DNA of 64,000 nucleotides from Dermacentor variabilis (lineage: Eukaryota; Arthropoda; Arachnida; Ixodida; Ixodidae), in the NCBI RefSeq assembly GCF_050947875.1, contig NC_134574.1, positions 157,894,699 to 157,958,698 on the forward strand, written 5' to 3'. The notes beneath the pieces were generated by a model that did not search any database, was not told the DNA's origin, and worked only from the letters and a program-made list of their open reading frames with translations. Positions 52,706 through 64,000 of this stretch are shown in pieces. Within the stretch, counting starts at the first letter, position 1. Each line of letters opens with the position of its first letter. A program made the position numbers and the translations under genes.

Positions 52706-55700
52706 CGGACAGGCCACCACTGGAAAATGAACCCGGCAACGTTCAACAAACGAATCCTCTCGAACGAAGCTAGCTTAGCAAGACTTTTTGAGGAGCTGTC
52801 AGGCATTATGTGGGGTATTATTGCCCTTAGTGAGGTTAGAAGAACTGGTGAGGCTCATAAAGAGCTGAATAACGGCCACGTCCTCTGCTACAGAAGACTC
52901 CCAAATGCGAAGCAATACAGGGTAGGTTTCCTAATCCATAAGGACATAGTAGGCAACCATGACGAATTACACATCATTAATGAGAGGGCAGCAGTAGTCG
53001 TAATAAAGCTAAATAGGAGGTGTAGAATAAAGGCAGTACAAGCCTACGCTCCAAACTCCACTCACGATGATGATGAAACAGATCAGTTTTATGAAGATGT
53101 TGAGAAAAGTGCAAACTCTGTATAATGATATCATGGGCGACTTCGATGCAAAAGTGGGGGAAAAGCAGACTGGTAAACAAGAAATTCGCAACTACGGCGT
53201 CGATTCTATGAACAATAGAGGAAAGATGCTGGTAAAATTCGCGGAAAGGAATAAGCTGCTAATAATGAACACCTTCTTCCGGTAGCGTAGCAACAGAAAG
53301 CGGACCTGGAAAAGCCCTATTGGAGAAATAAGAAATGAAATAGATTTCATACTTTCTGCCCATCCCAGCATAGTGCAAGATGTAGAAGTATTAGGTAGGA
53401 TAAAGTGCACTGATCATAGGTTAGTGAGGTCTAGGATTTACCTCAGTCTGAAGGGAGAAAGCGTAAAGTATGTCAAGAAGAAGCAGGCCAACCTAGACGC
53501 AGCAAGGGTAAAAGCAGACCAATTCAGGTTGGTGCTTGCAAACAGATATTCAGCCTTAGAAGAGACGGATGAAGATGACATAGAGGTAATGAACGAAACC
53601 CTAACTAGACTGACTTCAGAAGCAACAATTGAAGTAGCAGGTAAGGCACCAATGCAACCAGTTGGTAAGCTCCCCCCAAGTATCGAAGGACCTCATAAAG
53701 AAACGACAGAGAATGAAAGTGTCCAGCTCATGAGATCAGGTAGAATTCGCGAAGTTGTTGAAACTGATCAACAAGGAGAAGGTAAGGGAGATTCGAAATT
53801 ATAACCCGAGAAACACTGAGAAATCAGTGAAAAATGGACGCAGTATGAAAGCAGTGAGAAATAAATTTGCCTTAGGACAAGCCAAGATGTATGCACTGAA
53901 AGATAAGCACGGTAATATCATCAGCAATTTCGATGATATAGTAAAAGCAGCAGAAGAAGGTTATACTGACCTGTACAGTACCCAGAGCAGCCACGCTACC
54001 TCCCTTCGAAGTAGTAATAAACAGGATACAGAGGTCCCTTCTATAAGTAACGATGAAGTTAGAAGGGCCTTGCAAGACATGAACCATGGGAAATCGGCAG
54101 GAGAAGATGAAATAACAGCCGATTTAATCAAAAATGGAAGTGATATTATGCTTGAATAACTTGCCGCTCTTCATACGAAATACGAACGGGAAGAATGCCT
54201 ACATTATACTAATCTCCAACGTTAAAGAATTGAAGACTTTAAGAATTGAGGAATTGAAGACGTTAAAGAATTGGAAAATTATAGTCCCATTAGCTTACTT
54301 TCACTATTGTATAAAATATACACGAAGATAATTTCCAATAGAATGAGGGCAACGCATGACTCCAGTCAACCAAAGGAACATGCTGGCTTCAGGAAGGGAT
54401 ACTGTAGAATGAATCACATCCATGTAATCAATCAGGTAATCGAGAAATCTTCAGAGTACATTCAACCTTTCATAGATCACGAAAAGGGATTTGATTCAGT
54501 CCAGATACCAGCAGTCATAGAGGCACTACGTAATCATTGAGTTGAGGAGGCTTACGCAAATATTTTGGAAAATATCTACAAAGATTCCACAGCTACCTTA
54601 GTCCTCCACAAGAAAAGTAGAAAGTTAACTATCAAGAAAGGGATCAGGCAAGGAAACACAATCTCTGCACTGTATGATTGGAAGAAGTATTCAAGCTATT
54701 AAAGTGGGAAGACTTAGGAGTAAAAAATCAACGGCGAATATCTCAGCAACCTTCGGTTTACAGATGACATTCTCCTGTTCAGCAAAACTGGGGACTAATC
54801 ACAACAAATGATAGAGGGCCTTATCAGAGAAAGTGTAACAGTGAGGTTGAATATTTATAGGTAGAAAACAAAGATAATGTTGAATGGCATGGCAAAGGAA
54901 CAAGAGTTCAGGATCGCCAGTCAGCCTCTAGGTCAATTACTCACAGGGGACCCTGATAATGATATCAAGAAAGGAGTCAGGCAAGGAAACACAGTCTCTG
55001 CACTGCATGCTTGGAAGAAGTATTCAAGCTATTAAACTGGGAAGGCTTAGGAGTAAAAATCAACGCCGAATATCTCAGCAACCTTCGGTTTACAGATGAC
55101 ATTTTCCTGTTCAGCAATACTGGGGATGAATTACGACAAGTGATAGAGGGCCTTATCAGAGAAAGTGTAAGAGTGAGGTTGAAGATTTGTAGGCAGAAAA
55201 CAAAGATAATGTTGAATAGCATGGCAAAGGAGCAAGAGTTCAGGATCGCCAGTCAGCCTCTAGGTCAATTACTCACAGGGGACCCTGATAATGAGAAGCA
55301 CATTTATAGCAAAATAAAAATGGGTTGGAGTACATACGACAAGCATTGCCAGATCCTGACTGGGAGCTTTCCACTATCATTGAAAAGAATGGTGTACAAT
55401 CTCTGCATCCTACATGTGCAAAATATAGGCAGGAACTTGGAGGTTCACAAAGAGTCCTGTTCAGCGACACTGGGCACTAATTACAACGAATGATTGAGTA
55501 CGTTAAAAGAGAAAGTGTAAGAGTGGGGTTGAAGATTAATATGCAGAAGACAAAGACAATGCTCAATAGCCTGGCAAGGGAACAAGAGTGCAGGATCGCC
55601 AGTCAGTCTTTAGAGTCAGTGAAGGTGTACGTTTACCTAGGTCAATTACTCACAGGGGACCCTGATCATGAGAAGAAAACTTACAGAAGAATAAAAATGG

Positions 55701-56210
55701 GGTGGTGTGCATACGGCAGACACCGCCAGATCCTGACTGGAAGGTTACCACTGTCATTGAAAAGAAATGAGTGCAATCAATGCATTCTTCCGGTGCTAAC
55801 ATATGAGAAAAAACTTGGAGGTTCACAAAGAAGCTCGAGAACAAGTTAAAGACCACTCAAAAAGCGATGGAACGAAGAATTTTAGGGGTAACGTTAAGAC
55901 ACAGGAACAGATCGAGCGGTGTGGAGCAGAGAGCAAACGGGAATATCCGATATTAAGAAAAAAAAAGGACTTGGCAAGCCATGTAACGCGTAGGATAAAT
56001 AACCAGTTGAGCATTAGAATTACAGAATAGGTGCCAAGAGAAGGGAAGTGCAGTCGAGAACGGCAGAAAACGAGGGGGGTTGATGAAATTAGGAAATTTG
56101 TAGGCGCAAGTTGGAATCGGTTGGCGCAGGACAGGGGTAATTGGAGATCGCAGGGAGGAGCCTTCGTCCTGCAGTGGACATAATATAAGCTGAAAATGAT
56201 GATGATGATG
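52706..56210 (+). mobile_element. RTE-clade LINE copy 2, near full length but broken and internally amplified
   Basis: The AP-type endonuclease begins at about 52726 with SEVRRTGEAH at about 52829 (catalytic Glu). GDFDAKVG at 53136 stands in place of the usual GDFNAKVG (Asn to Asp). CTDHRLVRSRIYL at about 53410 gives the catalytic His. The linker (ARVKADQFRLVLAN, MYALKDKHGN) follows, then reverse transcriptase with YSPISLLSLLYKIYTKIISN at 54280 and HAGFRKGYCRMNHIHVINQ at 54379. FTDDI occurs at about 54757 and again at about 55090. The C-terminal part is repeated (see the next entry). Several frameshifts and stops split it into at least six frames. It ends with GCAGTGGACATAATATAAGC and a GAT repeat, the RTE-type tail. 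It is not functional. Confidence 0.9.
54631..55860 (+). repeat. Partial triplication of the reverse-transcriptase region within RTE copy 2
   Basis: Unit 1 is 54631-54963, unit 2 is 54964 to about 55456 (offset 333 bp), and unit 3 restarts at about 55456 from the point CTGTTCAGC-ACTGGG. Units 1 and 2 share a deletion of about 27-33 bp between CAGCCTCTA and GGTCAATTAC that unit 3 lacks (it keeps ESVKVYVYLG), so units 1 and 2 come from one deleted template. Unit 2 contains a second FTDDI motif. Confidence 0.85.
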
Positions 56211-56212
56211 AA

Positions 56213-56391
56213 AACCTCGTTATAATGAAGTTGAAAACAAAACAAAAATTTGTTATATCCATTATTTCGTTATATCCACACTCGAATGTTCTGCAGCCTA
56301 AATCTTTATAGGAATAACAAGGGGAACTTCACTTACTTCGTTATATCCATTGCTTCATTATATTCCGCTTCGTTATAACAAGGTGCAGCTG

Positions 56392-56392
<1 letters not shown>
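56213..56392. mobile_element. Small TIR sequence of the AACCTCGTTATAAT type
   Basis: AAAACCTCGTTATAATGAAG at the left is mirrored by CTTCGTTATAACAAGGTGCA at the right, with ATTTCGTTATATCC-type words inside. It directly follows the GAT tail of RTE copy 2. Similar words stand at 30993 and 38640-38690. This type of end is common on arthropod mariner/Tigger-like relics (inference). Confidence 0.55.

Positions 56393-56459
<67 letters not shown>
56393..56459. repeat. (CTA)n microsatellite
   Basis: About 22 units beside the TIR sequence. Confidence 0.95.
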
Positions 56460-58476
56460 TTGTCTCTCCGATGGTGTATCGTGAGATGTGCCAACGTGGT
56501 TTCGCTCGGAAGGCAGTAAAATGAACTGGTTTCCGAAGGGACAGACTCAAAGTTATCCTTTCGTCAACAGCCTGCAACTTAAAGCTGATTACAATCGACG
56601 ACAAGCAGCGCTCGTCTCGCTTTCATGGTGTAACCCTTGTACAATATTTAAGTTAACTTGTCCTATCTATCTATTACGCCACAAAGTCAGGTTCTTTGTG
56701 CTGAGCACGTGAGTGACTGGCGGAGTTCCATGGCCCAGACCAACACTGGGCCTATAGCAGCTTTTACGTGAATGCGACGCCATCGCATCGCATTTCTTCG
56801 CGCATCATAATGCGACGCGCCAGCGTTTACATGGTACTCTTCAACTTTCGTGAGATGGGGCGCGGATCTCGCGCCTGATGTGTTAATTACAATAATGTTG
56901 TAGGCAGGCTGCGCACACTTTGTAGGTATCCGTCTGAGGAAAATTGCGGGCCGATCTCGAAGGCCGTGCAATTTAACTCAGCTTCTCAAAGCTCTAGCTG
57001 TCACAAGAAAAGAATGCGAGAAAACGGCACGCGACGCACGCGCAAGACGTAATCCCTGCAAGTTGATTTTAATTGATTTTTTAAATCACATTTACTTACA
57101 AGTTGTTGCGCTTACGGGCTTCTCGGTGCTAATTGGTGCCGCAAGAGACAGAGAAGATACGTTGTACGCGTTTGCTAATTTGAGCGTTGGAACCTGTTGC
57201 CAATCACGACTTCGGGCTTGCGCATGGCCGAACCGGGCTTAATCTTTTCCAGAATTTAGCCTCTCCCATTTCTTTCTTTCATTTGTTATATCTTCTTCTC
57301 TCTTGTACGCAAAGGAAACGCAGCTCTGACAACGCTGTGAGTGCCGCGGGAAACTTTTGTAAATATTGAGAATGCCACCTCTTTACCTCTCTCCTCCTTT
57401 TAATTATTTATTTCACTACTTTCTCCTTTTCTCCCCACCTCCTGTAATGACCGAGGCCCATGGGTCAACCCTCGGCAATTTCAACTTCAATTAAAATTTG
57501 TTTTCAGCATCGCGAAGATAATGACCTCGTGGACAATGGACACAAAGCTTCGGAAATTAGCTTTAAATCTCCTCCTTTCAATTATTTATTTCACTACTTC
57601 CTCCTTTTCTCCCCACCCCCTGTAATGACCGAGGCCTATGGGTCAACCCTCGGTAATTTCAACTTCAATTAAAATTTATTTTCAGCATCACGAAGATAAT
57701 GACCTTGTGGACAATGGACACCAAGCCTCGAAAATTAGCTTTAAAGCGTGCGCTGATCATCAGATTTGACAGACAGCGATACAGCTGCGGTACAGATAAT
57801 ACAAACTGGAATTCGATTGCATCTAAATACAATAAGCAATGGAAGGAATCATTGTCTGTGCACCACTGTCGCTTAGAACGCCCCTTCTCTGCTGCATTTG
57901 ATTATTGTAATAACGTTTCATCTCGGAATGTATATTTATTGTAAAAGTGTGATTCTGACGTTTATGTCTTAGTAGGCATCCATGTTGACTTATATTCCCA
58001 ATGAGTCGAGCTGCATCTGACTAATAAAGACTAATTGGATCCACTCCGGCCTTCTCACAACGAGTCCAAATGTTTTTCTGCTACGTGGGTAATATTTTGA
58101 AAGCCAAATAAAGAAAGTGAAAGAAAGCGAAATTCTCTCTCTCCTTCCCTCTTTCTCTCCCGTGTCACATTATAACGAGGTCCAGAGCCCATTAATTAAG
58201 TGGACTGGCACCCGAAACTTATCATCCCATCATAATCCGTTGCACTGTCCGTGGTGCCTCTCCCGGGGTTATGCTCGGATGACCTGGAGGGAGGCTCGGT
58301 TAGGAACAGCGGGTTATCGCGAAAAGAAAAATATCATAGTAGGTAAAACGAGGAGCTAGACAATTTTGACCAAATCACTTGTCTGGTTGGACAATTTATA
58401 AAGTATAAACGGTGCCTACAATAAAACAGCGGCATTAATTAAGCCCGTCGTTCTTGACCCCTGTTTCGGAGCCTCG
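56460..58476. other. Region without recognised genes; one 178-bp tandem duplication
   Basis: Apart from the duplication at 57391-57746, there is nothing I can name. AATAAA-like signals lie near 58022 and 58106. Confidence 0.4.
57391..57746. repeat. 178-bp direct tandem duplication
   Basis: Units at 57391-57568 and 57569-57746 align without large gaps (CTCCTCCTTT, CCTGTAATGACCGAGGC, GGGTCAACCCTCGG, CAATTAAAATTT, GAAGATAATGACC, AAATTAGCTTTAAA). They differ at roughly a dozen positions, so it is fairly young. No coding in it recognised. Confidence 0.9.
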
Positions 58477-58658
58477 AAACTTAGAGGTTCTCGATGGGGG
58501 CGAAATGCGAAAACACCCGTGTACTTAGATTTAGGTGCACATTAAAGAACCCCAGGTGCTCGAAATTTCCTGAGTCCTCCACTACTGCGTGCCTCATAAT
58601 CAAAAAAGTAGTTTTGGCACGTAAAACTCCATAATTTAATTTTCTAAACTTAGAGGTT
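58477..58658 (+). mobile_element. SINE family A, copy 10, 5'-truncated with perfect 13-bp target duplication
   Basis: AAACTTAGAGGTT at 58477-58489 and 58646-58658 flanks an insert that starts CTCGATGGGGGCGAAATGCG, within the body hairpin. The whole tRNA-like head is missing, and the rest is well preserved. Confidence 0.95.
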
Positions 58659-58889
58659 GAGAAATCCCAAATCATTTTTTGGGCTGCAGACATAATTAAG
58701 TTTATCATATAATATTTAATGGCGCACTGCAATCAGTCAGAATTTGCGGGGATGCGCTGTTGCAAAAGTAGGTAAACTGGTCTTCCGATGGAAGAGTCTT
58801 ATAATTTTGTTACTGATTCATGGCGTTTCATGACAACCTCCCAGAAGGAACCCTTTGGCTGTGAGAAACGCCTTGGTAGGCGGCTCCAG

Positions 58890-59045
58890 CTAAATTTTGA
58901 TAATCTGGGGCTCCTTCATAACATGCACATTATCTATATATTACCTTATTTGCCTAAGTTCCCGACCGTTATCGCGTTTCGCCCTCGTCGAAATGCGACC
59001 GGGACCCCCACCTTCGTGCTGAGCAGAGGGACGCCGTAGTCACCC
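58890..59045 (-). mobile_element. SINE family A, copy 11, old
   Basis: Minus strand; GATAATCTGGGGCTCCTTCA, TCGCCCTCGTCGAAATGCGA and CCTTCGTGCTGAGCAGAGGG follow the family order from body to head. Much eroded. Confidence 0.65.
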
Positions 59046-59469
59046 AGCTATTACTATTATTATATGTTTTGAAAACATATTGTTACGGGCCAGCTATCCT
59101 GCGGACAAAGAAGATGTTTCGTTTTGTTTACAAACGCTGGCGCCTACCCACTAAAATGTTGCATAGCGGACGAGAAAGAGTACGAGCTATGATCCGACCC
59201 GCCGTCTTTGCCACTGTGTAAATCTTGAAGATAAACCTTTTTTTACATCTCCCCTTAACAATATGTACGCCAGACAGGGAAGGGAATGCGAGGAGCAGGC
59301 CGAGCCGCTCGTCTAGCACTGCGGGATACAATTTAGTAAACATTTCAACAAGTCTTACTCAACGGGACGGCAGGAAATTCCAGTAGAAAAATCCTTAGCA
59401 TTGTTCTGTCGTTTATTTTACCTCCGACCATTTTTTCTTACTCAGTGGGATTGCAAGCTTTTGCCTGCG
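59046..59469. other. Non-coding, nothing recognised
   Basis: No gene or family seen. Confidence 0.4.
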
Positions 59470-61036
<1,567 letters not shown>

Positions 61037-64000
61037 CATTTCATCATCATCAGCCTATTTTTATTTCCATTGCAAGACGAAGGCCTCTCCCTGCGATATC
61101 CAATTACCCCTGTCCTTCGCCAACTGATTCCAACTTGTGCTTTCAAATTTCCTCGTTTCATCACCTCACCTAGTTTTCTGCCGTGCTCGACTGCGCTTCC
61201 CATCTCTTGGCACCCATTCTGTAACTCTAATGGTCCACTGGTTATCTATCCTACGCATTACATAGCCTGCCCAGCTCCATTTTCTTTCTCGTAATGTATA
61301 TTAGAAAATCGGCTATCCCAGTTTGCTCGCTGATCCACACTGCTGTCTTCTCATCTCTTAACGTTACGCATAACATTCTTCGTTCCATCGCTATTTGCAC
61401 AGTCCTTGACTTGTTCTCGAGTTTCCTTGTCAATTACCAAGTTTCTCTCCCATATGTTAGTAAATGTAGAGTGCAGAGATTGTACACCTTTCCTTTCAAT
61501 TATAGTTGTAAGCTCTAAGTCAGGATCTGGCAATGCCTGCCGTATGCACTTCAAACAATTTTTATTCTTCTGTAAATTTGCTTCTCATGATCAGGGTCCT
61601 CTGTGATTAATTGACCTAGATAAATGTACTGCTCTGCAAACTCTAGAAGCTGACTGTCGAACCTGAACTATTGCGCCCTTGCCATGCTATTGAACATCAT
61701 CTTTGACTTCTGCATATTATTCTTCAACCCCACTCTTGCACTTTTTCTGTTAAAGTAAATCATTTTTTTGTAATTCGTACCCAGTCTTGCTGAACAGGAC
61801 AATGTCATCTGCAAACCGAAGGGCCGTTGATGGTCACTCCTAAGCCTTCTCAGTTTAATAGCTTGAATACTTGTTCCAAGCATGCCGTGATGAGATTGTG
61901 TCTCCTTGCCTGAGCCCTTTCTTGATAGGTAACTTTCTACTTTTCTTGTGGAGGACCAAGGTAGCTGTAGAATCTTTGTAGATATTTTGCGAGATAGGCA
62001 CGCATGCCTCCTGTACTCCTTGATTATGTAATAGCCATATACAGAGGTTGAATGTACCTTGCAGATTTTGTGATTACCTGATTGATTGCATGAATGTGAT
62101 CCATTGTCGGGCATCCCTTCCTGAAGCCAGTCTATTATCTTGGTTGACTGAAGTCAAGTGTTGCCCTTATTCTATTGGAAATTACCTTAGTGAATATATA
62201 GTACAATACTGAAAGCAAGCTAATGGGCCTATAATATTTCAATTCTTTTACGTCTCCCTTTATGTGGATTAATATAATGCTTGCATTCTTCCAGTTCTTT
62301 GGAACCCTTGAAGTCGTAAGACATTTCGCATAAAGGGCCGCGAACTTTTCAAACATAGTATCACCTTCGTTTTTAATTATATCGACGGTTATTCCACCTT
62401 CTCCTGCCTATTTTCCACGGCTCATGTATTGTAAGGCCCTTCTAACTTCATCGTTAGTTATAGAACGGACCTCTGTATCCTGTTCATTACTACTTCGAAG
62501 GGAGGTAGCGTGGCTGCTCTGGGTACTGTACAGGTCAGTATAGCCTTCTTCTGCTGCTTTTACTATATCATCGAAATTGCAGATATTACCGTGCTTATCT
62601 TTCAGTGCATACATCTTGGCTTGTCCTATGCCAATTTTTCTTCTCACTATTTTCATACTGCGTCCATTTTTTACTGCTTCCTCAGTCTTTCTCACGTTAT
62701 AATTTCGAATATCCCTTACTTTCTTCTTGTTGATCAGTCTTGACAGTTCCGTGAATTCCCCCTGAGCTCATAAGTTGGACATTTTCATTCTCTGTCGTTT
62801 CTTTATAAGGTCATTCGTTACATGGGAGAGCTTACCTACTGGTTGCCTTGGTGTCTTACCAGATACTTCAATTGCTGCTTCTGAAGCTAGTCTTACAGTT
62901 TCGCTCATTACATCTATGGCATCTTCATCCGTCTGTTCTAAGGCAGGATATTTGTTTGCAAGCACCAGCCTGAATTGGTCTGCTTTTACCCTTACTGCGT
63001 CTAGGTTGGCTCGCCTCTTCTTGAATAACTTTACTCTGTCTCTCTTCATATTGAGGTACATGCTAAACCTCATTAACCTATGATCAGTGCACTTTATCCT
63101 ACCTAATACCTCTACATCCTGCACTATGCTGGGATCGGCAGAAAGTATGAAATCTGTTTCATTTCTTGTTTCTCCGTTACGGCTTTTCCAGGTTCAACTT
63201 CTGTTGCTACGCTTCCTGAAGAAGGTATTGATTGTTCGGAGCTTATTCCCTTCCGCAAATTCTACCAGCATCTCTCCTCTACTGTTCCTAGAGTCGGCTG
63301 TAGTTGCGAATTCCTTGTTCACCAGCCTACATTTTCCGCACTTTTGCCCTGAAGTCACTCATGACATGCCGAGTTTGCACTTTTCTCATCGATAACTCAA
63401 CATCTTCGTAAAGCTGTTCTATTTTTTATCATCGTGACTGGCGGTTGGGGCGTAAGCTTGTACTGCCTTTATTCTTCACCTCCTATTCAGCTTTATAACC
63501 ACTGCTGCTGCCCTTTCATTAGTGCTGTAGAGTTCATCAATGTTGCGCGCTATGTCTTTATGGAATTGAGGCCCTACCCGGCATTGTCCTCTGTAGCAGA
63601 GTTACGTGGCCGTTAGTCAGCACTCTATTAGCCTCAACAGTTCTTCTAACCTCACTAAGGCCAATAATATATCTCACGCAATGCCCGATAATTGCTCAAG
63701 GAGTCCTGGTAAGCTTGATTCACTCGAGAGGGTTCGTCTGTTCAGTGTGGCCAGGTTCAGTTTCCAGTGGTGGCCTGTCCTGATCCAGGGATTCTTAGCA
63801 CTCTCTGCCGTGTCGCAGGTATGACCCTCACTTTGGTCAGGTGCTGGGCAACCGCATTGGACTGAGGGCCACGGTTTACCTGAAGGAGTCATGAGGGAGG
63901 TAGTGGCCGAATAGTGCACCAGGGAGGCCAATTCCTCTTCTGGTGAGGGAGTGTTGTTGTTGAAGCTTAGCGGGCCTTCCTAATTTGGTTACACCTGGAC
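61037..64000 (-). mobile_element. RTE-clade LINE copy 3, runs off the right edge
   Basis: Minus strand. The 3' tail is at 61037-61050 (GATGATGATG after AAATAGGCT in that sense). Going 5', C-terminal traces lie at 61250-61560; YRPISLLSVLYYIFTKVISN is at about 62230 and RVPKNWKNASIILIHIKGD at about 62300. The linker MYALKDKHGN is at about 62610, CTDHRLMRFSMYL (endonuclease His) at about 63090, and the N-terminal start LATLNRRTLSSESSLPGLL at about 63710-63770, preceded by TGHHWKLN and an upstream frame reaching 63931. Several frameshifts break it. It is the only copy here with sequence before the endonuclease. It is inverted relative to copy 2, about 4.8 kb away. Confidence 0.88.

Overview
This window is nuclear DNA from a tick, probably a metastriate (hard) tick. 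Three things point there. Eleven copies of one tRNA-derived SINE of the tick Ruka type lie across the window. The LINE mix is RTE, CR1-like, RNase-H-bearing LINE and Penelope-like. The only clear host gene is a split chitinase-fold gene of a kind I recall as expanded in ticks. No bacterial, organellar, rRNA or CRISPR features were seen. Most of the window is repeats, and most long open frames are microsatellite artefacts.

Host gene: seven exons on the minus strand (28152 down to 9303) join with matching splice phases. They encode a membrane-anchored protein: one transmembrane segment, then a GH18 (chitinase) fold of about 340 residues. The acidic catalytic motif is replaced throughout, so the product should be a non-enzymatic chitinase-like protein. 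Exon D is 119 nt where 120 is expected, so the copy is either a young pseudogene or carries a 1-nt sequence error. Introns run from 172 bp to 9.8 kb and hold much of the repeat load. The N-terminal (cytoplasmic) exon was not found. A second, weaker host candidate is a basic Ser/Arg/Lys-rich terminal exon at 302-437 (+).

Layout. 0-9 kb: SINEs, AT-rich non-coding DNA, a CR1-like LINE relic (5.85-7.07 kb) and a Penelope-like GIY-YIG fragment (8.2-8.5 kb). 9-28 kb: the chitinase-like gene; its introns contain a 395-bp palindromic TIR element, an LTR-like segment with a 45-bp triplicate, a 1.4-kb TIR element carrying a THAP-domain exon, SINEs inside or beside microsatellites, and an RTE 3' fragment inside a (CATA)n array. 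28-45 kb: a TIR element, nested and inverted SINEs, several foldback elements and two LINE 3' fragments. 45-52 kb: mostly unrecognised DNA, a pair of inverted repeats and large microsatellites. 52.7-56.2 kb: a decayed RTE element with an amplified reverse-transcriptase segment. 61.0-64.0 kb: a third RTE copy on the minus strand, running off the right edge.

Limits: exon boundaries come from reading frames, splice consensus and phase. Family names come from motifs recognised by eye, with no database search. Boundaries of old repeats are approximate.
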